DNA of 64,000 nt from Actinomadura atramentaria DSM 43919 (GTDB lineage: Bacteria; Actinomycetota; Actinomycetes; Streptosporangiales; Streptosporangiaceae), in contig NZ_KB907211.1 of NCBI RefSeq assembly GCF_000381885.1, positions 372,001-436,000 of the forward strand. The letters are read 5' to 3'. A model generated the notes under the pieces. That model saw nothing but the letters and a program-made list of their open reading frames with translations, was not told where the DNA came from and ran no database searches. How positions within the stretch are numbered: the first letter of the stretch is position 1; every line of letters begins with the position of its first letter. This document shows positions 1-7,766 of the stretch, piece after piece. A program made the translations under genes and the position numbers.

Positions 1-399
1 CATCGTGTGCAGCGGGCGCAGCACCCGGCCCGCCACGACGTAGCCGATCACCACCGCCAGCGCGCACAGCGCCACCAGCAGCACCGCCGTGCTCTGCAGG
101 ATCTCCTGGAGGGCCGCGTGCTTCTGCCGGCCGATCGCCGCCGTGACCTGGTCGTCCACCCGGTAGCGCAGGTCGGAGGTGTCGAGGCGGGCGCCGATCT
201 CGCTCTGCGGACCGTCCGGGCCGTTCTGGACGCGGACGATCGTCTGGATTGGGTGCGCCCCGAACGCGCCGTCGAGCGCGCGGACCGTCAGCGCGTACGT
301 GACGCCGACGAGCAGGCCCGCCGACGCCAGGAACAGCGTCCCGTAGACGAGCGTCAGCCGCGTGCGGACGCTCATCCGGGGGCGCGCCGGACGCCTCAC
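1..399 (-). CDS. Sensor histidine kinase, N-terminal part (runs off the window)
   Basis: Only the first ~133 codons are inside the window. Near the start there is a hydrophobic segment (LTLVYGTLFLASAGLLVGVT), then a short extracytoplasmic stretch, then a second membrane helix (VLLVALCAVALVVIGYVVAG) leading into a HAMP-like RVLRPLHTM. This is the usual layout of an OmpR-partner sensor kinase; the kinase core lies beyond position 1. The GTG at 399 overlaps the stop of the response regulator gene by 4 nt, which suggests coupled translation. An ATG at 375 is the alternative start. The signal sensed is unknown. Confidence 0.8.
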   Translation of the reverse strand, partial: MRRPARPRMSVRTRLTLVYGTLFLASAGLLVGVTYALTVRALDGAFGAHPIQTIVRVQNGPDGPQSEIGARLDTSDLRYRVDDQVTAAIGRQKHAALQEILQSTAVLLVALCALAVVIGYVVAGRVLRPLHTM

Positions 400-1043
400 A
401 GCCGGTACCCCGCGCCCGTCACCGTCTCGATCACGGCCGGTTCGCCGAGTTTGCGGCGGAGCGTCGCCATCGTCACCCGGACGATGTTGCTGAACGGGTC
501 CAGGTGCTCGTCCCACGCGCTCTCCAGCAGCCGCTCCGCGCTGACCACGCCGCCGTCCGCGCGCAGCAGCTCCTCCAGCACGCCGAACTCCTTGCGGGTC
601 AGCCGGACGGGACGGCCGTCGCGGTGGACCGTCCGGCGGTGCGGGTCCAGGCGGACGCCCGCGCGCTCCAGCACCGGCGGCACCGGCGGCGCGGACCGGC
701 GGCCGAGCGCCCTGATCCTTGCGACCAGCTCCGCGAACGCGAACGGCTTCGGCAGGTAGTCGTCCGCGCCGAGCGCCAGGCCGTCCACCCGGTCGGCGAC
801 GCCGCCCGCCGCCGTCAGCATCAGCACCCGGCCCGGACCGCCCGCCAGCCCGCGGCACACGTCGTCGCCGTGGACCGTCGGCAGATCGCGGTCCAGCACG
901 ACCACGTCGTACTGGACGTAGGCGGCGCGCTCCAGCGCCGCGTCCCCGTCGTACACGACGTCGACCGCCAGGGCCTCCTCGCGGAGGCCCCGGACGATCG
1001 CGTCGGCGAGCACCCGCTCGTCCTCCACGACCAGCACGCGCAT
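396..1043 (-). CDS. OmpR/PhoB-family response regulator
   Basis: A 215-residue protein with an N-terminal receiver domain (acidic pair in VVEDE near residue 7, phospho-acceptor Asp in VVVLDRDLP near residue 51, Lys in YLPKPFAF near residue 99) and a C-terminal winged-helix DNA-binding domain that ends in the typical VRVTMATLRRKLG...VTGAGYRL. It is the first gene of a two-gene unit with the sensor kinase, whose GTG overlaps its stop codon. It should act as a cytoplasmic transcription factor phosphorylated by that kinase. The target genes are not evident; the nearest gene is the sigma-like membrane protein on the same strand. Confidence 0.93.
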   Translation of the reverse strand: MRVLVVEDERVLADAIVRGLREEALAVDVVYDGDAALERAAYVQYDVVVLDRDLPTVHGDDVCRGLAGGPGRVLMLTAAGGVADRVDGLALGADDYLPKPFAFAELVARIRALGRRSAPPVPPVLERAGVRLDPHRRTVHRDGRPVRLTRKEFGVLEELLRADGGVVSAERLLESAWDEHLDPFSNIVRVTMATLRRKLGEPAVIETVTGAGYRL

Positions 1044-1104
1044 GTCCGTCCCCTCCCCTGACCGGGACGAGCATCGCGTGCCGGGCGTTAAACCCCGATA
1101 AGGA

Positions 1105-3744
1105 TCAGAGCAGGTGGCACGTGTAGGTCACGGCCGCGGCCCCCGAGGGCGAGAACGCGACCGTGCCGCTGCCGCCCGCGCCCAGCGCGCAGCTCAGCGG
1201 GGCGAAGATGCGGACGGTGACCGTCGCGGACTGGCCGGAGCGCAGCGTCCCCCCGCCGCGCGCCGACATCCGGCCCGACACCCCGCGCACCGACCAGCGG
1301 ACCGTCCCGCCGCGCGCCGTCACCGTGATCCGGCACGACCCGCCGAGCGAGCTGGCGCGCACGCCCCGGCAGCCGTTGGAGCTGACGACCAGCGACCCGT
1401 GGCCGCCGGACCGCTTCTTCGGCGAGGTCTTCTTCTTGGGCGCGGGCTTCTTCTTGGGCTTGGACTTCGGCTCGTCCTTCGCCTTCTTCTTCTCCTTCGG
1501 CGTCGGGCTCGGCGTCGCGGACTCGCTCGGCACGGCCGGGCCCTGCGAGGCCACCGGCTCGCCCGTCGCCGGGGCGGCTCCGGTGCGCGGCGGGCCGCCG
1601 TCGCCGGGCATCAGCAGGACGGCGAGCAGGACGACGATCACGGCGGCCGTGCCCGCGACGAGCAGGAGGCGGGCCTGCTTGGGGCTGAGGCCGGCGGGGC
1701 GGCGCTTGTTCGGGGCGTCGCCGTCGTTTCCGTCGCCGCCGTCGCCGCCTGCGGGGGCAGCGAGGACGGCGGTGGCGTTGCCGCCTTCGTCGTCCTTGGG
1801 CGCGGCGTCGGGAACGACGACGGGCGTGCCGCCCAGGGGCGCGTCGGTGGAGGACGCCGCGGCGGGCGCGTCCACGACGGTGACGGGCGCGGTGGTCGAG
1901 GACGCGTCTCCGGCGGGCTCGTCCGGCGCGCTCTCGGACGCGGTGGCCGCACCGGCGACGGGGACGTCGTCGGACGCGGGGTCGTCGGCGGGCGCGTCCG
2001 GCGCGGCGTCCTCGGCGGGCTTCTCGTCCGCCGCCGCACCCGCGCCGACCGCGACGACGGCCGCACCGGCCGCGACGGCCGCACCGGCGGCGCCCTTCTT
2101 GGACTCGGGCTCGTCCGGCGCGGCGTCCCCGACCGGAGCCGCCTCGACCACGGGCAGATCCACGACGGTGACCGGCGCGGAGCCCTCGCCCTCGGCGGGC
2201 TTGTCGGCCTCCGCGTCGGCCTCGACGGCGGGCAGGTCCACGGCGGTCGCGGCGTCGGCGGGCTTGCCGTCCACCGCGACGGCGGCACTCGTGTCCGGCT
2301 CCGCCTCGGCCACGGGCTCGTCGGCCGGGGCCTCCGGCTGCGGCGCGGGGACGGCGGGCAGGTCCACGACGGTCGTGGACGCGTCGTTCGTCGTCTCGGG
2401 CTCGTCCACGACAACCGGCGGCACGCCGTCCTGCGCGGCGGGCCCTTCCGGGACGGGAGCCTCCTCGACCGGGGGCGCGTCGTCCTGCGTGGCGGGGACC
2501 TCGGCGGCGGGCGTTTCCGCGATCGGGGGAACGTCGTCCTGCGCGACGGGGGCGTCCCGGACGGGCGTTTCCTCGACGGGCGGTGTGGCCTGCGCGGTGG
2601 CGGGTGCTTCCTCGGTGGGCGGCGCGGTGTCCTGGGGCGTCGGTGGGACGGCGGGCAGGTCCGTGACCGTGACCGCCGGGGGTTCCTGCGCCGGGGGCTC
2701 GGGCTGCGGCGCGGGCGCGGCGGGCGGGTCGGTGACCGTGTCCGTCGCGGGCGGCTCGTCGGTCGGCGCGGGCGGCGCGGCCGGCTCGGCCCGCGTGGGC
2801 TCGGGGCGCGGCGGGGCGAGGTCGAAGAGGGGCGCGGACAGCGGGTCCGGGCGGCGGTCGGCCGTCGCGTCGAACAGCGGCGGCGCGGCGGGCGGCTCGG
2901 TCGCGGGCGGCGCGTCCTCCCAGACGGTCCGGCCGACGGGCGCGTCGGGCGCGTCCGGCAGCTCGTCGAACACCGGGGCGTCCGGCGGGGCGCCCGCGCC
3001 GAACGCGGGCGGGGCCTGCGGCGGGGTCTTCGGCGCGGGCGGGGCGGGCGGCGCGGCGGGCGCGGACCGGACGTCCCGCGGCGCGGGCCGCGACTCGGGG
3101 CCGGGCTGCACGACGGGGATCGGCCGGAACGCCAGCGGCGACCGCAGCGGCGGCGGGGGAGCGGCCGGGTCGGGCGGCGGCGTCCGCTCGGCGGGCTCGT
3201 CCGCGACGGCCGGGGGCGCGGGCGGCGCGGCGGGCGCGGCCGGGGCGGACTTCCCCGACAGCAGCGACCGCATGGCGCGCATCGTCAGCCGCTTGCGCTG
3301 CTCCTGCGGCTCGTCGAGCGCGGGCGCGGGCGCCTGCGCGGGCGCGTCCTCGACGGCGGCGGGCGCGGAGTCGGCCTCCGGCGCAGGCTCGACCACGGGC
3401 TCAACCACGGGCTCGACCACGGGCTTCGCGGCGGGCTCGGCCACCGGCTCCGGCGCGGGTTCCGGCACCGTCTTGCGGCACTCGGCGCGGACGAGGTCGG
3501 TCAGCCAGTTCTGGAACTGCTCGGGCGGCGGAATGCGGTCGGGGTCCGAGCGCGCGGTGAGCAGGGCCGCGCGCACGGCCTCGACGGCCTGGTCGCGGTC
3601 CCCGATGATCTCCTGGGCGTAGGCGAAGAGCCAAGGGCCGTAAACGTTGTAGACGTGGCCGACCGCCCCCGGACGCCGTTCGCGGAGGGCTTCGGTCAGC
3701 CGGACGTCGTCGTCGGACGGCGGCGCCCCAGTTTGGCTGGACAC
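1105..3744 (-). CDS. Membrane protein with sigma-region-2-like head, long Pro/Ala/Glu-rich repeat region and extracellular Cys-rich tail
   Basis: This is an 879-residue protein starting at GTG. Residues ~15-95 resemble region 2 of a sigma-70/ECF factor (YNVYGPWLFAYAQEIIGDRD followed by QFQNWLTDLVRAECRK), but no region 4 follows. Residues ~100-685 are disordered, rich in Pro, Ala, Glu and Asp, with a repeating motif of the type VTVVDLPAV (about five copies between residues ~355 and ~630). A single membrane helix follows (LLLVAGTAAVIVVLLAVLLM, ~690-711), then a Lys/Pro/Ser linker and a ~95-residue C-terminal domain with four Cys and beta-rich sequence. The topology would put the sigma-like head inside and the Cys domain outside. 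The function is unknown; a transmembrane regulator or scaffold is inference. Long ORFs on the opposite strand are shadows of its skewed composition. Confidence 0.8.
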   Translation of the reverse strand: MSSQTGAPPSDDDVRLTEALRERRPGAVGHVYNVYGPWLFAYAQEIIGDRDQAVEAVRAALLTARSDPDRIPPPEQFQNWLTDLVRAECRKTVPEPAPEPVAEPAAKPVVEPVVEPVVEPAPEADSAPAAVEDAPAQAPAPALDEPQEQRKRLTMRAMRSLLSGKSAPAAPAAPPAPPAVADEPAERTPPPDPAAPPPPLRSPLAFRPIPVVQPGPESRPAPRDVRSAPAAPPAPPAPKTPPQAPPAFGAGAPPDAPVFDELPDAPDAPVGRTVWEDAPPATEPPAAPPLFDATADRRPDPLSAPLFDLAPPRPEPTRAEPAAPPAPTDEPPATDTVTDPPAAPAPQPEPPAQEPPAVTVTDLPAVPPTPQDTAPPTEEAPATAQATPPVEETPVRDAPVAQDDVPPIAETPAAEVPATQDDAPPVEEAPVPEGPAAQDGVPPVVVDEPETTNDASTTVVDLPAVPAPQPEAPADEPVAEAEPDTSAAVAVDGKPADAATAVDLPAVEADAEADKPAEGEGSAPVTVVDLPVVEAAPVGDAAPDEPESKKGAAGAAVAAGAAVVAVGAGAAADEKPAEDAAPDAPADDPASDDVPVAGAATASESAPDEPAGDASSTTAPVTVVDAPAAASSTDAPLGGTPVVVPDAAPKDDEGGNATAVLAAPAGGDGGDGNDGDAPNKRRPAGLSPKQARLLLVAGTAAVIVVLLAVLLMPGDGGPPRTGAAPATGEPVASQGPAVPSESATPSPTPKEKKKAKDEPKSKPKKKPAPKKKTSPKKRSGGHGSLVVSSNGCRGVRASSLGGSCRITVTARGGTVRWSVRGVSGRMSARGGGTLRSGQSATVTVRIFAPLSCALGAGGSGTVAFSPSGAAAVTYTCHLL

Positions 3745-3945
3745 CGAACGGATTATTGCGGCATTTCGGCACCGCTGTATTGAGGCTGGCTCATATCTTC
3801 ACCCCCCGACTTTGTCAGCCAACCGCGAACCGGACCCCCCACAACCCCCAGAACCCCCACCAGTCACGCAACCCAGCCAAGCCCAGAAGAAAACCAGACA
3901 ACGACGACCAACCCAAGAAACAGCGGCGGCCCACCCAAGACCCCA

Positions 3946-4050
3946 CGCGTTCGCCCGGCCGCGAGCGCCAGCGAGTGGCCGGGCGAACGCGAGCGGTGAG
4001 GCTTACCGCAGCGAGCGCCAGCGAGCGAGGACGAAGCCTCACCGCTCGCG
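3946..4050. repeat. Pair of overlapping stem-loops sharing a loop motif
   Basis: The first stem pairs 3946-3960 (CGCGTTCGCCCGGCC) with 3977-3991, 15 bp perfect, with a 16-nt loop. The second pairs 3988-4004 (CGCGAGCGGTGAGGCTT) with 4034-4050, 17 bp perfect, with a 29-nt loop. Both loops contain GCGAGCGCCAGCGAG. The stems overlap by four bases, so only one may form fully at a time. The element lies in a ~395-nt gap between divergent genes where no credible coding sequence was seen. It looks like a dispersed intergenic repeat or structured leader; its role is unknown. Confidence 0.75.
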
Positions 4051-4056
4051 GGGGGC

Positions 4057-4076
4057 GTGGGGGGTCGTCCCCCCAC
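4057..4076. other. Eight-bp GC hairpin with 4-nt loop beside an A-run
   Basis: GTGGGGGG and CCCCCCAC flank a TCGT loop, followed on the + strand by AAAAAAC. Read on the minus strand the U-run comes before the stem rather than after it, so it is not a standard intrinsic terminator in either direction. It lies between the twin stem-loop element and the start of the next gene and may be part of the same element. Confidence 0.6.
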
Positions 4077-4139
4077 AAAAAACAGGGCATCATGAAAGCG
4101 GCCGATGCCGTCCGTCCCCCCGGGAGGTGCCTGTCCGCC

Positions 4140-4499
4140 ATGCCCGTGTCACGTCCGGCGCGCGATCGTTGCCGCGAGTTCCTGGGTGCCGGGGACGGCA
4201 TCCGTTATCTGTTCCCCGCGTCGGCGCGCGGCGGCGGGGCGGGGTTCTTCTTCGTGGTGACGGACGACCAGATCAGCGTGTTGTCGACCGGCGGTCTGGG
4301 CCGGGAGAAGCCGAAGAGCGTGTGGGGGACGTATCCGCGGGAGTCGCGGATCGGCCCGGTGGACCCGGACGACGGAGTGTTCGAGTTCGACGGCTCGTAT
4401 TTCGAGTTGGACGACCAGTACGTCCCGGTGTTGAACGCGGCGGACGCGGAGGCGTTCCACCCGGAGCTGCTGCCCCGCGACCCGCTCCCGGATCTGTGA
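4140..4499 (+). CDS. Small conserved hypothetical protein
   Basis: A 119-residue protein. The ATG at 4140 is chosen because GGGAGGTG lies about 10 nt upstream; the same frame is open further upstream, but that part runs through the hairpin repeat and is unlikely to be coding. The protein is acidic and soluble, with alternating beta-like segments (GAGFFFVVTDDQISVLSTGG and FEFDGSYFELDDQYVPVL), compatible with a small beta-rich fold such as a PH-like domain. I do not recognise a family. It is convergent with the iron permease gene, 4 nt away. Confidence 0.7.
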   Translation: MPVSRPARDRCREFLGAGDGIRYLFPASARGGGAGFFFVVTDDQISVLSTGGLGREKPKSVWGTYPRESRIGPVDPDDGVFEFDGSYFELDDQYVPVLNAADAEAFHPELLPRDPLPDL

Positions 4500-4503
4500 G
4501 CGG

Positions 4504-5367
4504 CTAGGACGCGGTGTGCTGCGCGGCGGGCGCGGCGCTGCGCGGCTTGGGCGCGCCGCCGGACCGCCAGAGGAACACCGTCATGACGGGCACGAGGTAC
4601 AGCGCCCACATGACGAGCTGCAGCCAGGTGATCTGCGGCGTGACGTTGAGGACGCCCTGGAGCAGGTGCTGCACCCAGTCCCCGAAGCTGCCGTACTCGG
4701 CGAAGAACACGCCGGGTTCGAGGGCGACGGAGTTGAGGCCGGGCAGGACGTCGGCTTCCTGGAGGTCGTGGAACCCGTACCCGAAGACGCCCGCGGCGAC
4801 GACGATGAGCGCCGCGCCCGTCCAGGTGAAGAACCGGGTGAGGTTGAGCTTGAGCCCGCCCCGGTACAGCAGGTAGCCGATGACGACGGCGGTGGCGAGG
4901 CCGAGGAGCGCCCCGACGATGGGGACGGCGGACCCGTCGGTGGAGCTGTTGATGTTGGTCCACAGGAACAGGGCGGTCTCCAGCCCTTCGCGGCCGACCG
5001 CGAGGAACGCGACGGCGGCGAGCGCGGCCGGCCCGACGTTGAGGGCGTCCGACAGCTTGCCCTCCAGTTCGGCCTTCATGAACCGGGCGGTGCGCCGCAT
5101 CCAGAAGACCATCCAGGTGACGAGCCCGACCGCGATGATGGACAGGCTGCCGCCGAAGAACTCCTGGGTCTTGAACTGCATCTCGGCGGACGCGGCGGTG
5201 AGCGCGATCCCGAACCCGACGGCGCACAGCACGGCGAGCGCGACGCCCGCCCACACGGGCCGCAGCGCGGCGCGGTTCCCGGACCGCACGAGGTAGGCGA
5301 TGAGGATCGTCACGACGAGGGCGGCCTCAAGCCCCTCGCGCAGCCCGATGAGATAGTTGCCCAGCAT
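4504..5367 (-). CDS. efeU: FTR1-family high-affinity iron permease
   Basis: A 287-residue multi-pass membrane protein with the two REGLE iron-binding motifs diagnostic of FTR1/EfeU: LREGLEAALVVTIL near residue 10 and VGREGLETALFLW in the middle. About seven hydrophobic segments are visible. The ATG at 5367 is used because GGAGGAG lies just upstream; upstream in-frame codons fall in the promoter. The usual partners EfeO and EfeB are not adjacent, so the gene appears to stand alone. A DtxR/IdeR-type iron box 25 nt upstream indicates repression in iron-replete cells. The symbol is by family and the periplasmic partner is unknown. Confidence 0.9.
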   Translation of the reverse strand: MLGNYLIGLREGLEAALVVTILIAYLVRSGNRAALRPVWAGVALAVLCAVGFGIALTAASAEMQFKTQEFFGGSLSIIAVGLVTWMVFWMRRTARFMKAELEGKLSDALNVGPAALAAVAFLAVGREGLETALFLWTNINSSTDGSAVPIVGALLGLATAVVIGYLLYRGGLKLNLTRFFTWTGAALIVVAAGVFGYGFHDLQEADVLPGLNSVALEPGVFFAEYGSFGDWVQHLLQGVLNVTPQITWLQLVMWALYLVPVMTVFLWRSGGAPKPRSAAPAAQHTAS

Positions 5368-5391
5368 CGTCGCGCTCCTCCGGGACAGCAC

Positions 5392-5410
5392 TTAGGTAAA
5401 GCAAACCTTA
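5392..5410. promoter_or_regulatory. Iron box (DtxR/IdeR/DmdR operator) for the iron permease
   Basis: TTAGGTAAAGCAAACCTTA matches the 19-bp iron-box consensus TTAGGTTAGGCTAACCTAA at 15 positions, with both outer arms (TTAGGT, ACCT) intact. It sits directly upstream of the FTR1 gene. Iron-dependent repression is inferred from the site and the family of the target. Confidence 0.85.
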
Positions 5411-5495
5411 ATACTGTGCGCCCGACGTGCGGCGATGGCAAGCCCCGGCGGTGGGACGCTGCTCACATCCGCCCGCCGGAGCCCGCGCGGAGGCC

Positions 5496-6779
5496 CTAGG
5501 GGTGCCGCAGCGCCGCCGCGACCGGTTCCGCGACGAGCCCGATCTGCCACTCCCGCACGCCGAGCGCGCGCAGCGCGTCCCCGACCGCCTCGGCCGAGGC
5601 GTCGCCGGGCGGCGTCCAGGCGAGCCGCCGCACCGCGTCCGGCTGGACGAGGTTCTCGGCGGGCATCTCGTGCTTGTCGGCCAGCGCCGTCACCGCCGCG
5701 CGCGCCGCCGCCAGCCGCGCCGCCGCGACCGGGTCGCGCTCGGCCCACCGGTGCGCGGGCGGCGGCCCGTCGCCGGGCACGCTCGGCTCGGGCAGTTCCC
5801 GGTCGGGCATGGCCCGCGCCCGGTGGACGGCCCGCAGCCACTGCGCCTGGTGCCGCCGCGCGCCCCGGTTCCGCATCGACGGCAGCGCCGTCAGGTCGGC
5901 GGCGGTGCGCGGCGGCTTGGTCGCCAGCTCGACGATCGCCGCGTCCTGCAGCACCCGGCCGGGCGACAGGTCGCGCTCGCGGGCGATCCGGTCCCGCGTC
6001 TCCCACAGCTCCCGGACGATGCCGAGCGCCCGCCGGTTGCGGACCTTGTGGATGCCGGACGTCCGCCGCCACGGGTCGGCGCGCGGCGGCTTGGGCGGCG
6101 CGTCGAGGATCGCGGCGAACTCCTCCAGCGCCCACGCCAGCTTGCCGGTCTCGGCGAGGCGTTCGGCGAGGGCGTCGCGCAGCTCGACCAGCAGTTCGAC
6201 GTCCAGCGCGGCGTACTTCAGCCAGTCCTCCGGGAGCGGCCGCGTCGACCAGTCGGCCGCCGAGTGCCCCTTCTCGAGCAGGAATCCCAGGACGTTCTCC
6301 ACCATCGACCCGAGCCCGACGCGCGGGTAGCCCAGCAGCCGCCCCGCCAGCTCGGTGTCGAACAGGCGGCGCGGGACGAGCCCCACCTCGGCCAGGCACG
6401 GCAGGTCCTGGTTCGCGGCGTGCAGCACCAGTTCGGCGTCGGCGAGCGCCGCGTCCAGCCCGGACAGGTCGGGCAGCGCGATCGGGTCGATGAGCGCGGA
6501 GCCCGCGCCCCGCCGCCGGAGCTGGATCAGGTAGGCGCGCTGCCCGTACCGGTAGCCGGACGCGCGCTCGGCGTCGACCGCGACCGGTCCCGTCCCGGCG
6601 GCGAACGCCGCGATGGCGCGGTCCAGCTCGGCCGCCGTGGTCAGGACCGGCGGGACGCCCTCGCGCGGCTCCAGCAGCGGCACCGCCGCCGGCTCGACGG
6701 TCGGGGGCGGTGATTCAGGCGCTCCCGCGGTCTCGGTGTTCTCGCCTGCCGCATCGGTCTCGGACGCTGTGCTACCCAC
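5496..6779 (-). CDS. rnd: Ribonuclease D (3'-5' exonuclease with HRDC domain)
   Basis: A 427-residue protein. After a ~45-residue low-complexity N-terminus comes a DEDD-family exonuclease domain: motif I with VAVDAERASGYRY, motif II around HAANQDLPCL, motif III with YAALDVELLVEL. An HRDC-type helical domain follows (ALGIVRELWETRDRIARERD...LPSMRNRG). It should trim 3' ends of structured RNAs such as tRNA precursors. The GTG start at 6779 is preceded 7 nt upstream by TACGGT, which suggests a leaderless transcript. It lies next to a DUF3000 gene on the same strand, a common actinobacterial neighbourhood. Confidence 0.93.
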   Translation of the reverse strand: MGSTASETDAAGENTETAGAPESPPPTVEPAAVPLLEPREGVPPVLTTAAELDRAIAAFAAGTGPVAVDAERASGYRYGQRAYLIQLRRRGAGSALIDPIALPDLSGLDAALADAELVLHAANQDLPCLAEVGLVPRRLFDTELAGRLLGYPRVGLGSMVENVLGFLLEKGHSAADWSTRPLPEDWLKYAALDVELLVELRDALAERLAETGKLAWALEEFAAILDAPPKPPRADPWRRTSGIHKVRNRRALGIVRELWETRDRIARERDLSPGRVLQDAAIVELATKPPRTAADLTALPSMRNRGARRHQAQWLRAVHRARAMPDRELPEPSVPGDGPPPAHRWAERDPVAAARLAAARAAVTALADKHEMPAENLVQPDAVRRLAWTPPGDASAEAVGDALRALGVREWQIGLVAEPVAAALRHP

Positions 6780-6798
6780 GACTCCTACCGTACGTCGC

Positions 6799-7389
6799 TC
6801 AACGCCCGAAACCGCCCTCGCGCGGGGGCAGCGCGGTCACGCCCGCCGGCGGCAGCCCCGCCGTGACGCACATGACCTCGCACCACGCCGCGACGTGGCC
6901 GGTGAGGTCGTCGCCGGTCGGGGACCAGGACGCCCGCAGCTCCAGCTCCGTCGTGGACGGCTCCCCGGCCTTGTCGCCGAAGCTCTCCGACACGGCGCGG
7001 GTGATCGTCCCGGACTCGCCCGCGTAGCCCGCGGGCTCCAGCGCCTCCAGCAGCCAGCTCCACGCCACCGGGCCGATCAGCTCGTCGGCGGCGATCTCCG
7101 GCTCCAGGTCGGCCTGGATGTAGGCGACGATGCGGAACCCGTTCGTCCAGCCGTCGCGGCCGGCGGGGTCGTACAGCAGGATCAGCCGCCCGGTGGCGGC
7201 CTCGGTGTCGTCGTCGCGCCACACGCCGCCCGACAGCGCCGCCGCGTACGGGGCGAGGCGCTGCGGGGCGGGCATCTCCTCCAGGTCCAGTTCGGGCCGC
7301 AGCGGCGGGCCGGACAGGACGGCGCGCAGCGCGTCGGCGGCGCGGCGGAACGCGGGGGGTTCGGGCGCGGGCGGGGTCGGGGGGGTCAT
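6799..7389 (-). CDS. DUF3000-family protein
   Basis: A 196-residue protein from an ATG at 7389. It matches the actinobacterial DUF3000 family by its core (FRRAADALRAVL, AALSGGVWR, GRLILLYDPAGRDGWTNGFRIVAYIQADLEPEIAADELIG, ASWSPTGDDLTGHVAAWCEVMCVTAGLPP) and by its position between RNase D and hemE. The biochemical role is unknown. The frame is open upstream to 7647, but that segment is Pro/Ala-rich and does not look conserved, so the shorter start is preferred. It is transcribed in the same direction as rnd, 19 nt before it. Confidence 0.85.
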   Translation of the reverse strand: MTPPTPPAPEPPAFRRAADALRAVLSGPPLRPELDLEEMPAPQRLAPYAAALSGGVWRDDDTEAATGRLILLYDPAGRDGWTNGFRIVAYIQADLEPEIAADELIGPVAWSWLLEALEPAGYAGESGTITRAVSESFGDKAGEPSTTELELRASWSPTGDDLTGHVAAWCEVMCVTAGLPPAGVTALPPREGGFGR

Positions 7390-7766
7390 GGGCGCACCGG
7401 GCGGCGGCGCGGGCCGGGCCGCCGGGGCCAGCGGGGGGCAGAGCGGGGATGCAGGCACGACACGGGGTTTCGTTTCCAGGGCCGGGCCGTCAGGCCGCGG
7501 CCCGCGCGGGGCGGGACGGGAGGCCCGGTGCTGGGACCGGACCCGGGCGGACGCGGCCGTCGCGGGCGGCGGTGCGCGGCGCGGCTCGTCCGTCGCCGCA
7601 GGTGAAGCGGAACACGGGGGACCTCCCTCGGCTATGACACGGATCACGTTCGCACGCTCCGCCGACAGAATGCGGGACTTCGCTCGGCGTGTCCGGAACT
7701 TCGTCCGCCGCGCCCGGCGGCCGGGGCCGGATCGGGCCGCCCGCGGGGCCGTGGGACGATCGGGGG
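7390..7766. other. Divergent intergenic region between DUF3000 and hemE
   Basis: These 377 nt separate two divergent genes. ORFs on both strands cross the gap but have biased Pro/Ala/Arg composition and no recognisable domain. The region should hold promoters for hemE and the DUF3000-rnd unit; I see no convincing operator, repeat or RNA gene in it. Confidence 0.5.

Noticed and set aside
1114..3783. An 889-codon open frame on the + strand
   Set aside because: It is an Arg/Gly/Val-rich mirror of the minus-strand membrane protein, with no domain and no start context.
4057..4076. Intrinsic terminator
   Set aside because: The A-run is on the wrong side for a U-tail in either direction and it lies between divergent genes.
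3756..4139. N-terminal extension of the gene at 4140
   Set aside because: It runs through the stem-loop repeat and the strong ribosome-binding site is at 4121-4128.
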